A stretch of DNA of 64,000 nucleotides, taken from Ruminococcus flavefaciens (lineage in GTDB: Bacteria > Bacteroidota > Bacteroidia > Bacteroidales > P3). Below the pieces are notes generated by a model that searched no databases, had not been told where the DNA came from, and worked only from the letters and a program-made list of their open reading frames with translations. This document shows, one piece after another, positions 1 through 7,961 of the stretch; the first letter of the stretch is position 1; the number at the start of each line of letters is the position of its first letter. The stretch is from positions 1-64,000 of the forward strand of contig JAMPAI010000009.1 in the NCBI GenBank assembly GCA_023667315.1, written 5' to 3'. The position numbers and the translations under genes were made by a program.

Positions 1-567
1 AAATCTCTTTTACGTTATATTAGGGATTTTCGGGGGGTGCAGATTTTTCACACCTAAACCTTTTAACGTTTTCGCTTCTTTATTTCTGTTTTCGACAATC
101 ATTCACAAAAAAATAATTTTTAAAAAATATACGGAATATCTTTCGAAAAATAAATTAAAAACCGATTCCGTTTTCGGCTCACGGATTTTAAGATATACTT
201 CGTCTTTTTACAAGGATTCATTCTGATGTTTACGAACGAATCGACAAATTATTACATTTCGAGAAATGGAATGGCGGTTTTCGGGGTGTTTTCCGGGGGT
301 GGCGGGGAATTTTTTCGGGGAGGTCGGGGAAAATTTTTGGGGGTCAAACGAAAAAAATTGGGGGTCGGGGGGGATTTTTTTTGTTGCGGGAAATTTTTCG
401 GGAGGAGGCGGGGAATTTTTTCGGGAAAAATCTAGGGTCGAGGTGTTTTTCGAGATGGCTGGCGGATTTTTTTCGGGAAAAATCCGAGGAATTGGGTGAT
501 TTTTCGGGAAAAATCGGGAAGAATCGCCGGTATTTCCGGTTCATTCGTTATTGTTAAATATTCTCGG
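1..567. other. gene-free AT-rich then G-run-rich segment
   Basis: No credible gene. Positions 60-240 are strongly AT-rich. Positions 280-520 alternate T-runs and G-runs, so short open frames there are low-complexity (Gly/Phe/Lys) and not protein-like. Four G-runs at 295-329 could form a G-quadruplex. Three short palindromes occur at 413-515 (listed separately). The whole block differs in composition from the GC-rich genes that follow. Confidence 0.6.
413..515. repeat. three iterated T5-CGGG-A5 palindromes
   Basis: Three imperfect palindromes of the form GATTTTT-CGGG-AAAAATC lie at 413-432, 464-485 and 498-515. Each would form a short A/T stem with a CGGG loop. The spacing is irregular (about 30 and 12 bp), so this is an iterated motif and not a clean tandem repeat. 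Function unknown. Confidence 0.5.
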
Positions 568-575
568 TATTTTTG
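568..575 (+). promoter_or_regulatory. -7 element for the 597-1212 cassette
   Basis: TATTTTTG matches the Bacteroidota -7 consensus TAnnTTTG, 21 bp before the ATG at 597. A TTG at 551-553 is closer than the usual -33 spacing, so the upstream half is uncertain. Confidence 0.45.
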
Positions 576-596
576 TAGGCTGAAACCCTTAGAAAC

Positions 597-818
597 GTGC
601 AGACGAAGCAAGATTCCATCACCTTTTTCCTTTCTTTCTGCGTGGAGATGTACAAGAACGCCCATGCCCTTTCGGGGGCGCAGGCTTTCGAAACGCTGTC
701 TTCGTCCGGAGCTTTGCGGTTTCTCGAGGAGAACTACGAGCCCATCCATACCCAAAGTGCCCAATGGATTCTCGAAGAGATAGAAGAGTTCCTCAACATA
801 CAAAACGCCTCAAAATGA
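597..818 (+). CDS. DUF3791 family small protein
   Basis: This 73-residue protein matches the DUF3791 pattern: an N-terminal helix (FFLSFCVEMYKNAHALSG), a central aromatic Tyr-Glu element followed by His-Thr (YEPIHTQSAQW), and an acidic C-terminal helix. DUF3791 proteins are small and uncharacterised, and usually sit directly upstream of a DUF3990 gene in what look like toxin-antitoxin-like cassettes. Its stop overlaps the next start (ATGA at 815-818), so it is the first gene of a translationally coupled three-gene unit. The length is normal for the family, so this gene looks intact although its neighbour is not. The function is inferred from family context only. Confidence 0.7.
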   Translation: MQTKQDSITFFLSFCVEMYKNAHALSGAQAFETLSSSGALRFLEENYEPIHTQSAQWILEEIEEFLNIQNASK

Positions 819-997
819 AAGTCTTTCACGGTAGTTTAGAGATTGTCAGTGTGCCGGAGATACGGACGCCGAACCGCAGGCTGGACTATGGTTCGGGGTT
901 TTATAAAACCTACAAACTCGTTAATCAGATCCTGCTTCATACGGAAAAGGCCCTTTCCACCCTGGCGTTTATCGAGGCAAAGGAGGTGCGCTCATGA
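815..997 (+). pseudogene. internally deleted DUF3990 protein (60 aa remnant)
   Basis: The first 32 residues (MKVFHGS... DYGSGFYKT) match the N-terminus of DUF3990 proteins, where the DFGxGFYxT signature occurs. The last 27 (YKLVNQILLHTEKAL... FIEAKEV) match the family C-terminus, where an NQI segment precedes a helix ending in Phe-Ile-Glu. Family members usually have about 150-200 residues, so roughly 100 central residues are missing, yet the frame is kept. The gene overlaps both neighbours by four bases (ATGA). DUF3990 has been discussed as a toxin or ADP-ribosyltransferase-like family; a protein this short is unlikely to be active. It could instead be a deliberately minimal variant, but deletion is simpler. 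Confidence 0.6.
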
Positions 998-1212
998 AAC
1001 GGAATATCACCGACAAGAACCTATACCTGATCCTGCCGGGAAAAGTGAGCCGGATGGCGGGAATGTACGCCGCCGAAACGGGAATCTCCGTAAACGAGGC
1101 CCTCTCCCGCATTTACCGCTCGGCCACCTACCGCGAACTGGAGCACGAAGAAAGCAAGCTGTGGCACCACAGCCCGGTGGATCTTTACCATATGGTTCGG
1201 GAAGAGGAATGA
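994..1212 (+). CDS. small conserved protein of the DUF3791/DUF3990 cassette
   Basis: This 72-residue protein starts within the ATGA overlap with the preceding gene. It ends in a pattern typical of the third member of such cassettes: a helix (YAAETGISVNEALSRIY), then an acidic segment, then LWHHSPVDLY. It has no signal peptide or membrane segment. It is probably a helical partner or antitoxin-like protein, but the assignment rests on position and on resemblance to small proteins seen beside DUF3990 genes. The convergent mutS2 gene ends 22 bp downstream, with no clear terminator between them. Confidence 0.55.
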   Translation: MKRNITDKNLYLILPGKVSRMAGMYAAETGISVNEALSRIYRSATYRELEHEESKLWHHSPVDLYHMVREEE

Positions 1213-1234
1213 ATTTAGCCGCAAGGGCAGAGAA

Positions 1235-3685
1235 TCACCCCAGTTCGATTACGGTGATGCCCGTGCCACCGAATTCCTCGCTTTGGTCGGCGTAGGAGGC
1301 CACGTGCGGGTTCTTGGCGGCCGTGGCGCGGGTCAGCTGGCGCAGCACGCCGTTGCCCTTTCCGTGCAGTATCTCCACGTATTTGTGACCGTAGAGCAGG
1401 GCTTCGTCCAGAAGTTTGGACACGGCATCCAGCGCCTCGTCAGCCCGCATGCCCCGGATATCGGCGTAGGGCTTGAAGTTCGCGCCTCCGGCATTGATTC
1501 CCTGCACGCTTACCTGCGATTTGGGCTGGTTCCTCACGTATTGTTCCGCCTCGGCCTTGTTGAGCGGCACTAAGCGCGACAGCGGCACCTGCATGTGCAG
1601 GAAGTCGAAGTTGACCCGCGCCGTGTTCCCGCTTATCTTCTCCACCTGCGCCACGTTCCCCTCCCCGTCTATCCTTACGAACGCGCCTTCCTTGAGCGGC
1701 ATCGGCGCCGCAGCCGTCTTTTTCTGCGGTCTGGAACTGCCTTCTATCCTGCCTTCCGCCTTGTTTCCCGCCCCGGAAGCACTTTCCTGCGGTTCCTCCG
1801 CCACCTGCTCGCGCAACTGGCGGCGCAGCCTGGCGGTGGTTTCCTTCTCGGCCTGCGCCTCGCGTATCTCGCGTATCACACGCTCTATGGCCGCATTGGC
1901 GTTCTTGACGAGCGTCTTGGCCTCGTCCTTGGCCTTCCTCATCAGTTCCGCCCTGTTCTTCTCTAAATCGGCCAGCAGGGCCGTGTATTTGCCTACCGTT
2001 TCGGCCAGCAGGCTGTCGGCGATGTCGATCTGCTGCCTTTTCTGCGAAAGCTCGTGTTTCTGCACCTCGATCTGCTGCAATTCCTGCTCGAAGTGCATCT
2101 GCTGCCGCCCCACTTTCCTGGAGGCCTCGGCCAGGAGCGTTTCCGGCAGGCCTATCTTGCGGGCTATCTCGAAGGCGAACGAACTGCCCGGCAATCCCTT
2201 CTGGAACACGTAGAGCGGGCGCAGGGCGTCCTGGTCGAACAGCATGGCGCCGTTCACGATGCCCTCATGCCGCTTGGCCAAGAGCTTGAGGTTGGTGTAG
2301 TGCGTGGTAACGATGCCGTACGCGCCTTTCCGCAACAGGGTCTCCACCAGCGCCTCGGCGATGGCGCCGCCCACATTGGGTTCGGTTCCCCCGCCCAGCT
2401 CGTCGCACAAGAAGAGCGTCCTGCCGTCGGCGTGTTCCACCCAGAACTTCATGTTGGTGAGGTGGGAACTGTAGGTGGAGAGGTCGTTCTCGATCGACTG
2501 CTCGTCGCCGATATCGACGAAGATGTTCCGAAAAAAACCGGCCTGCGAGTGCTCGCTCATGGGCACCAGCAGCCCGCACTGCAGCATGTATTGCAGCAGC
2601 CCCACCGTCTTGAGGCAGACCGACTTGCCGCCCGCGTTGGGGCCGGAGATGATCACGATGCGCTCGCCTTCCTCCAGGCTGATGTCGAGCGGCACGATCT
2701 TGGCCGAACCTCCGGCCTGCGCCTGCTTCTGCAACGAAAGGTACAGCAGCGGGTGCATGGCTCGGTGCCACCGGAGACAGGGTTCGGGGCGCATTTCCGG
2801 CAGCTCGCCCTGCAGCAGGATCGCCAGCCGCGCCTTGGCGTGCAGGAAGTCAACGGCGGTGAGGAAACGGTAGGCGCGCAGCAATCCATCCAGTTTGGGG
2901 CGCAAGAAACTGCTGAACGCCTTGAGGATCGCGATGACCTCGAGCCTTTCCTCGTTCTTGAGCTCGACGATCTCGTTGTTGAGGTTGAAGATCTCCTCGG
3001 GCTCCATGAAAACGGTCTGCCCGGTGGCCGACACATCGTGGATAAAGCCGCGCATGCTCTTCTTGTAGGCCGCGCCCACGGGTATCACCAGGCGTTCGTT
3101 GCGCACCGTAACCTCTGCGTTCTCCTCCACCCAGCCCTGCTGCTTGGCGGTGCTCATGTAGCGCCCGATATAGGTCTGGGTCTGCGAGGACTTGCGGCGG
3201 ATAAGGCTGCGTATGCGCAGGAGGTTCTCCGAAGCGTTGTCGCGCACCTCGCCGGTCTGGTTCAGGATGCGGTCGGTTTCGGGCAGGATGGCGGGGTCGA
3301 TGTCCAAAAGAGCCCCGAAGCGCGTCAGTTCCGGATAGGTCTCGGCATCCAGCTGCGCGAAGAAATCCTTGATCTGGGAGAGCGTGTTGTACGATGCCCG
3401 GAACTGCTGCAGGCCCTGCAGGGTGATGTAGCTGCCCTCCACCCGCAGGCGCGCCAGCTCGCCGCCCATCGGGTAGTAGTCCTGCGTGGGGAAGGCCTTC
3501 TCCAGTTCCAGCACCTGCTTGAACTCGGCCGTCTGCCGCAGGAAGAGCGTCAGCTTGCCGAAGTCGTCCACGGGGTGCATCCGGCCCGCCAGTTCGGAGG
3601 CCGAGGAGGTGATGCAAAGCCCCTGAAGCAGTTCCACGATGGAACCGAAGCCTATCTTTTGCGCGAAGTTCTTGGGGCAGAGCAT
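1235..3685 (-). CDS. mutS2: MutS2 family protein (endonuclease MutS2)
   Basis: The 816-residue protein has the MutS2 layout. There is no mismatch-binding domain; an N-terminal clamp/lever region precedes a MutS-type ATPase with Walker A GPNAGGKSVCLKT near residue 348 and Walker B LFLCDELGGGTEPN near 425. A long charged coiled coil follows, and the C-terminal 75 residues form a Smr nuclease domain (DIRGMRADEAL, then LHGKGNGVLR). MutS2 proteins act against recombination intermediates or on collided ribosomes, depending on the species; which applies here cannot be told. The start MLCPKNFAQKIGF fits family N-termini and lies 26 bp below a TATTTTTG -7 element. It is divergent from the glycosyltransferase pair. 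Confidence 0.95.
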   Translation of the reverse strand: MLCPKNFAQKIGFGSIVELLQGLCITSSASELAGRMHPVDDFGKLTLFLRQTAEFKQVLELEKAFPTQDYYPMGGELARLRVEGSYITLQGLQQFRASYNTLSQIKDFFAQLDAETYPELTRFGALLDIDPAILPETDRILNQTGEVRDNASENLLRIRSLIRRKSSQTQTYIGRYMSTAKQQGWVEENAEVTVRNERLVIPVGAAYKKSMRGFIHDVSATGQTVFMEPEEIFNLNNEIVELKNEERLEVIAILKAFSSFLRPKLDGLLRAYRFLTAVDFLHAKARLAILLQGELPEMRPEPCLRWHRAMHPLLYLSLQKQAQAGGSAKIVPLDISLEEGERIVIISGPNAGGKSVCLKTVGLLQYMLQCGLLVPMSEHSQAGFFRNIFVDIGDEQSIENDLSTYSSHLTNMKFWVEHADGRTLFLCDELGGGTEPNVGGAIAEALVETLLRKGAYGIVTTHYTNLKLLAKRHEGIVNGAMLFDQDALRPLYVFQKGLPGSSFAFEIARKIGLPETLLAEASRKVGRQQMHFEQELQQIEVQKHELSQKRQQIDIADSLLAETVGKYTALLADLEKNRAELMRKAKDEAKTLVKNANAAIERVIREIREAQAEKETTARLRRQLREQVAEEPQESASGAGNKAEGRIEGSSRPQKKTAAAPMPLKEGAFVRIDGEGNVAQVEKISGNTARVNFDFLHMQVPLSRLVPLNKAEAEQYVRNQPKSQVSVQGINAGGANFKPYADIRGMRADEALDAVSKLLDEALLYGHKYVEILHGKGNGVLRQLTRATAAKNPHVASYADQSEEFGGTGITVIELG

Positions 3686-3711
3686 AACAAACTAATTAAC
3701 ATTCGGTGGCG

Positions 3712-3719
3712 CAAAAATA
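3712..3719 (-). promoter_or_regulatory. -7 element of mutS2
   Basis: The minus strand reads TATTTTTG, a perfect TAnnTTTG, 26 bp before the mutS2 ATG. It forms a compact divergent promoter region with the plus-strand element at 3756-3763. Confidence 0.6.
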
Positions 3720-3755
3720 TCAATTTTAGACGGGGCGGTAAAAAATACTTATCCG

Positions 3756-3763
3756 TACCTTTG
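3756..3763 (+). promoter_or_regulatory. -7 element of the glycosyltransferase pair
   Basis: TACCTTTG matches TAnnTTTG exactly and lies 32 bp before the ATG at 3796. Confidence 0.65.
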
Positions 3764-3795
3764 CCGGCAGTGAAATATTATAAGCTTTTTTCGCT

Positions 3796-4530
3796 ATGAA
3801 CAGCACGGCAAACTACGAATTCACCATTATCGTTCCCGTTTACAACGAACAGGACTGCCTTCCCCCCTTGGGCGAGAAACTCAGGGAATACCTGCCTAAG
3901 GCCGTCTGCAAGTCGTGCGTGCTGTTCGTGAACGACGGCTCGTCCGACAACAGCCTGCAGCTCATCAAGGAACTGTGCGCGCAGAACCCCGATTTCTTCT
4001 ATGTCTCCTATCCCAAGAACGCCAAGAAGAGCGCCGCGCTCAAGGCTGGGTTCGACTACGCCCAGTCCGAATACCTGGGCTATATCGACGCCGACCTGCA
4101 GACCCTGCCCGAAGACTTCAACACCCTTTTGGCCGACCGCAGGGAATACACGCTGGTGGCGGGCATCCGCATGAACCGGCAGGACACCTGGTCGAAGAAG
4201 ATCCAGTCGAAGATCGGCAACGCGTTCCGCCGCTCCATCACACACGACGGCGCCATAGACACCGGCTGCCCGCTCAAGGTGATACGCACCGAGAACGCCA
4301 AGCGAATGCCCTTCTTTACCGGCATGCACCGCTTTATCCAGGCCCTGATCCTCCTGCAGGAGGGCTGCACGGCCAAGCAGATTCACGTGCCTTCGTACGC
4401 GCGCGTGGCCGGGGTCTCCAAATACAGCGTGTGGAACCGCCTCGTGGGGCCTTTCCTGGACTGCATGGCCATGCACTGGATGCGCCGCAACTACATCAAC
4501 TACAGCGTGAACGACACCAACCTGAACTAA
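3796..4530 (+). CDS. family 2 glycosyltransferase (polyprenyl-phosphate sugar transferase type)
   Basis: The 244-residue protein opens with the GT2 signature FTIIVPVYNEQDCLPPL. It then has the nucleotide-binding NDGSSDNS segment near residue 48 and the DxD-type metal site DADLQT near residue 99. The remainder resembles soluble DPM1/ArnC-like enzymes that move a sugar from a nucleotide donor to a polyprenyl phosphate. It lacks the C-terminal membrane helices of ArnC, so it is probably peripheral on the inner face. The next gene, 18 bp downstream, is an ArnT-like transferase that would use such a lipid-linked sugar, which suggests a two-gene pathway for glycosylating an envelope component. The sugar and acceptor are unknown. 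Confidence 0.85.
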   Translation: MNSTANYEFTIIVPVYNEQDCLPPLGEKLREYLPKAVCKSCVLFVNDGSSDNSLQLIKELCAQNPDFFYVSYPKNAKKSAALKAGFDYAQSEYLGYIDADLQTLPEDFNTLLADRREYTLVAGIRMNRQDTWSKKIQSKIGNAFRRSITHDGAIDTGCPLKVIRTENAKRMPFFTGMHRFIQALILLQEGCTAKQIHVPSYARVAGVSKYSVWNRLVGPFLDCMAMHWMRRNYINYSVNDTNLN

Positions 4531-4548
4531 GCAAACGGGATAGACGAA

Positions 4549-6153
4549 ATGAAAAAACTCGAGAAATACCTGCCCCTGCTGGTGCTGATAGCCTTTTTGC
4601 CTATCCTCATTTTCCGCGATTTCTCCATTTCGAACGAACTGCGCTACCTCAGCATCGCCGACGAGGCCCTGCGCAACGGCAATGTCTTCACCTTTACCAA
4701 CAACGGACTGCCCTACGCCGACAAGCCGCCCCTGTACCTGTGGATCGTGATGCTGGGCAAGTTAATTTTCGGCACGCACCACATGTGGTTCATCGGGCTG
4801 TTCTCGCTGGTTCCCGCGCTGATCATCCTGCGGGTAATGCGCAACTGGATCGTGGCCGACTGCACGCTTCCCGAAAAGGAATGGCGGCTCACCTCCCAGC
4901 TGATGCTCATTACCTGCGGCATGTTCCTGGGGCTGAACGTGTTCCTGCGCATGGACACGCTCATGTGCCTGTTCATCATCCTGGCCCTGCGCACCTTCTA
5001 CCGCATGTACCAGGGGCGGGGCGACTTCAGGAAACAGAGCTGGATGTTCGGGCTGTGGGTGTTCCTGGCCATCTTCACCAAAGGGCCCGTGGGCATCCTC
5101 ATGCCGCTGCTCTGCCCGCTGGTGTTCCTGCTCTTCAAGCGGGAGGGACGCTCGTTCTTCCATTACTGGAACTTCCGGGTGTGGCTCGTGCTGCTGGTGC
5201 TCTGCGGGCTCTGGTTCGGGGCGGCCTATCTGGAAGGCGGCACCGAGTACCTCGACAACCTGCTGTTCCACCAGACCCGCGACCGCGCCGTGAACGCCTT
5301 CCACCACAAGAAGCCCTTCTACTACTACCTGGTTCAGATCTGGCCCTCGCTGGCGCCGTACAGCCTGCTGCTGGTGGGCGTGTGGATCGCGGCCATGCTC
5401 AGGCACCGCTTCACCTCCGACACCGAGTATTTCTGGAGCACGGTGGTCCTCACCACCCTGGTGATGCTCTCGGCGGTAAGCGGCAAGCTGTCGGTGTATC
5501 TGGCCCCCATCATCCCCTTCCTCGTGTTCCTGTGCGTGTCGCTCCTGCGCAAGTTCCAGCGCAACCCCTGGATCCAGGCCTCCCTCGCGCTGCCCGCCCT
5601 GGCGTATGTGGCGGCGCTGCCGGCGCTCATATATGCGGCCAACTGCACGGAACTGACGTACCTGGGGCAGGTGGCCTTCTATATCGCCGCCGGAATCCTG
5701 TCGGCGGCGGGCGTGTGGACATTCTGCGTGCTCTACAACAGGCGCAACCACAAGCAGCAGGGGGTGCGCAAGGCCGTCAACACAATGGGCTTCTCGCTGC
5801 TTTTGGCGGCTTTTGCGGGCGGTTGGGCGCTGCCGGCGGTGAACCCCTATATCGGCTACCGCGACGTGTGCGAGAAGGCGGTGGAGGTAAGGGTGCTCAA
5901 AGACCTCGGCCACTACCATTCGCTCTACCTGCGGCGTGCCGAGAACATGGACGTATTCCTGGGCGAAAGCATACACCAGATTGCCGCGAACGACAGCCTC
6001 ACCGACATAACGGCCGAGGTGAAGGCTCTGCAGAACACGGTGCTTCTGTTGCGTGAGAAGAAGTTTGAGAAGAAGGCGGAACCCGAACTGAAGCAGTATC
6101 TTTCCGGCAAGGAAAGCTACGTCGTGGGTCCCTACCGGGTCGTGGCGCTATAG
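4549..6153 (+). CDS. ArnT/PMT-like integral membrane glycosyltransferase
   Basis: The 534-residue protein has around ten to twelve hydrophobic helices. A first-loop acidic motif follows helix 1 (FRDFSISNELRYLSIADEAL), then the ADKPPLYLW segment typical of ArnT/PMT (GT83/GT39) enzymes, and a small soluble C-terminal domain. Such enzymes take a sugar from a polyprenyl-phosphate donor on the outer leaflet and attach it to lipid A or protein. It is co-oriented with, and 18 bp below, the GT2 gene likely to make the donor. Its last codons overlap the convergent rpe gene by six bases, so the two mRNAs share their 3' ends. Confidence 0.88.
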   Translation: MKKLEKYLPLLVLIAFLPILIFRDFSISNELRYLSIADEALRNGNVFTFTNNGLPYADKPPLYLWIVMLGKLIFGTHHMWFIGLFSLVPALIILRVMRNWIVADCTLPEKEWRLTSQLMLITCGMFLGLNVFLRMDTLMCLFIILALRTFYRMYQGRGDFRKQSWMFGLWVFLAIFTKGPVGILMPLLCPLVFLLFKREGRSFFHYWNFRVWLVLLVLCGLWFGAAYLEGGTEYLDNLLFHQTRDRAVNAFHHKKPFYYYLVQIWPSLAPYSLLLVGVWIAAMLRHRFTSDTEYFWSTVVLTTLVMLSAVSGKLSVYLAPIIPFLVFLCVSLLRKFQRNPWIQASLALPALAYVAALPALIYAANCTELTYLGQVAFYIAAGILSAAGVWTFCVLYNRRNHKQQGVRKAVNTMGFSLLLAAFAGGWALPAVNPYIGYRDVCEKAVEVRVLKDLGHYHSLYLRRAENMDVFLGESIHQIAANDSLTDITAEVKALQNTVLLLREKKFEKKAEPELKQYLSGKESYVVGPYRVVAL

Positions 6154-6798
6154 TTTCTTGAAGTCCGCGATGCGCTGCGGCACATCGGGCGCCGAGAACA
6201 CCGCGTTGCCCGCCACGAGCGCGTTGGCGCCGGCGGCCAGGAGTCGGGGTGCGTTCTCGAGGCTCACCCCGCCGTCCACCTCGATGATCAGTTCCGGATT
6301 GTATTTCTGCTTGAGGCGGTTCAGTTCCTCGATCTTGCGGTACGAGTTCTCGATGAATTTCTGCCCGCCGAAACCGGGGTTCACGCTCATAATCAGCACC
6401 AGGTCGGCGTATTCGATTACGTTCTCGAGCATGGACACCGGCGTGTGCGGGTTGATGGAGACCCCCGCCTTCATGCCCTCCTCGCGGATATTGCCCAGGG
6501 TGCGGTTCAGATGGCGGCAGGCTTCCTCGTGCACGGTAAGGATGTCGGCGCCCGCGTCCTTGAACCCCTTGATATAGCGGTCGGGGTCCACGATCATCAG
6601 GTGTACGTCCAGGGGCTTTCTGGCGTGTTTCTTGATGGCCTTTACCACCGGCTGGCCGATGGTGATGTTGGGCACGAAAAGGCCGTCCATCACATCGATG
6701 TGGAACCAGTCGGCTTCCGTATTGTCAATCAGTTCGATAGCCTGTTGCAGGTTGGCGAAGTCGGCCGAGAGCAGGGAGGGGGAGAGGATAAAAGCCAT
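6148..6798 (-). CDS. rpe: ribulose-phosphate 3-epimerase
   Basis: The 216-residue TIM-barrel protein contains the family signatures LSPSLLSADFANL near the N-terminus, WFHIDVMDGLFVPN with the metal-binding His and Asp, DVHLMI, SVNPGFGGQKFI and the C-terminal EVDGGV. It interconverts ribulose-5-phosphate and xylulose-5-phosphate in the pentose phosphate pathway, in the cytoplasm. Length and motifs are complete. It is transcribed convergently with the ArnT-like gene (six-base overlap) and divergently from the DUF3078 gene. No clean TAnnTTTG is seen on the minus strand upstream. Confidence 0.97.
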   Translation of the reverse strand: MAFILSPSLLSADFANLQQAIELIDNTEADWFHIDVMDGLFVPNITIGQPVVKAIKKHARKPLDVHLMIVDPDRYIKGFKDAGADILTVHEEACRHLNRTLGNIREEGMKAGVSINPHTPVSMLENVIEYADLVLIMSVNPGFGGQKFIENSYRKIEELNRLKQKYNPELIIEVDGGVSLENAPRLLAAGANALVAGNAVFSAPDVPQRIADFKKL

Positions 6799-6838
6799 TG
6801 TGTAAGTTTTTTAACCCCGCGAAATTACAAATTTTTTA

Positions 6839-6846
6839 TACCTTTG
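6839..6846 (+). promoter_or_regulatory. -7 element of the DUF3078 gene
   Basis: TACCTTTG is a perfect match to TAnnTTTG, 33 bp before the chosen ATG at 6880. Confidence 0.65.
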
Positions 6847-6879
6847 CGCCTTTAATTTTTGGACAAATATCAATTGATA

Positions 6880-7890
6880 ATGAACACGTTGAAGAAAGTT
6901 TGCATTTTGTTCGCTTCAGTCGCAGCCTTTTCGCTCCTGCCGGAAGGTGCCTCGGCGATGCCCGGACATTCGGAAGACATGGCGGCGGCGAACGCCCAAA
7001 AGGAAAAGAAAGAGAAGGTCAAATGGGTGCGTCCGGTGGATTCTTCCAAAACGCGCTGGTTGTTCGATTTCGCAGGCGGTATCAATTTTGCCCAGAACTA
7101 CCTGCAGAACTGGGCGGCGGGGGGCGAAAGCTCGCTGGCCGGAGCCGCCAAGGTGGATATGACCCTGCTCTACACCTACAACGGCCATATCTGGGAATCC
7201 AAGCTCAAGTCGGGCTACGGCCTGTCGTACACCAAGACCAACGGCCTCAACAAGACAGCCGACAACCTCTTGGTCTCCACCAGCTACGGCTACGCCATGC
7301 CGGGCGACCACTTCTTCTACAAGGCCTATGCCGACCTGCAGACCCAGTACGACCTGGGCTACGCCAACGTCAACGGACGCAAGAAACACGAAGACTACAT
7401 CTCGGCCATCTTCGCGCCCGGTTACGTAAACGCCTCGTTAGGTATCGAATACCGCCTAAAGAGCCTGCTGGCGGTGTATTTCTCGCCCGCGAGCACCCGC
7501 ACCACCTTCGTCATGGACGACTTCCTCTCCCGTCAGGGGCTGTTCGGGGTCGATTCGGGCAAGCATGTGATGTTCAACTGCGGTATGTCGCTGCAGATCG
7601 ATTTCGCCTGGACGTTCTGGAAGAACTTCACGCTGAAGACCGACGCCAAGTTCTTTACGCCCTACAACCGCGATTTCGGCAATATCGTGTGCGATTGGAA
7701 CGTGGGGCTGGAAATGGCCATCAACAGCTACTTCACGGCCTCTATCGGCACTTCGCTCAAATACGACGACAAGGTGAAGTCGGTACGTAAGGATGGCTCG
7801 TTGGGAGGCCCCAAGGTGCAGTTCCGCGAATTCCTCACCATCGGCATCGGCTACACCTTCCAGCAGAAATCCAAGAAACTGGCGTTCTAA
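6880..7890 (+). CDS. DUF3078 outer-membrane protein
   Basis: The start at 6880 (MNTLKKVCILFASVAAFSLLPEGASA) gives a clean signal peptide; an in-frame ATG at 6859 only adds seven unlikely residues. The mature protein of the 336-residue product matches DUF3078: W-rich N-terminal strands (RWLFDFAGGINFAQNYLQNWAAGGE), alternating aromatic beta strands throughout, and a final GIGYTFQQ strand. This is the pattern of a Bacteroidota outer-membrane beta barrel of unknown function. It has its own TACCTTTG promoter and ends at a strong bidirectional terminator. No neighbour suggests a specific substrate. Confidence 0.85.
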   Translation: MNTLKKVCILFASVAAFSLLPEGASAMPGHSEDMAAANAQKEKKEKVKWVRPVDSSKTRWLFDFAGGINFAQNYLQNWAAGGESSLAGAAKVDMTLLYTYNGHIWESKLKSGYGLSYTKTNGLNKTADNLLVSTSYGYAMPGDHFFYKAYADLQTQYDLGYANVNGRKKHEDYISAIFAPGYVNASLGIEYRLKSLLAVYFSPASTRTTFVMDDFLSRQGLFGVDSGKHVMFNCGMSLQIDFAWTFWKNFTLKTDAKFFTPYNRDFGNIVCDWNVGLEMAINSYFTASIGTSLKYDDKVKSVRKDGSLGGPKVQFREFLTIGIGYTFQQKSKKLAF

Positions 7891-7918
7891 GGCGATTTGC
7901 GCGCGTATAAAAAAAACA

Positions 7919-7945
7919 CCGGGGAACATTCCCCGGCGTTTTTTT
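7919..7945. terminator. bidirectional intrinsic terminator
   Basis: The perfect stem CCGGGGAA-CA-TTCCCCGG is flanked by an A-run on the left and a T-run on the right. It can therefore end both the DUF3078 transcript (plus) and the lipoprotein transcript (minus). Confidence 0.9.
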
Positions 7946-7961
7946 GTGCCCGATCCGGCCT

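Noticed and set aside
226-499. Short open frames of Gly/Phe/Lys-rich composition on both strands
   Set aside because: They follow from alternating G- and T-runs, overlap each other in several frames and have no signal, motif or family resemblance.
2054-3799. 581-codon open frame antisense to mutS2
   Set aside because: It is a composition shadow of a GC-rich gene: no family motifs, and it covers a complete, well-conserved MutS2 on the other strand.
3915-6056. 713-codon frame overlapping the two glycosyltransferase genes
   Set aside because: Arg/Pro/His-rich shadow in another frame of two clearly recognisable genes.
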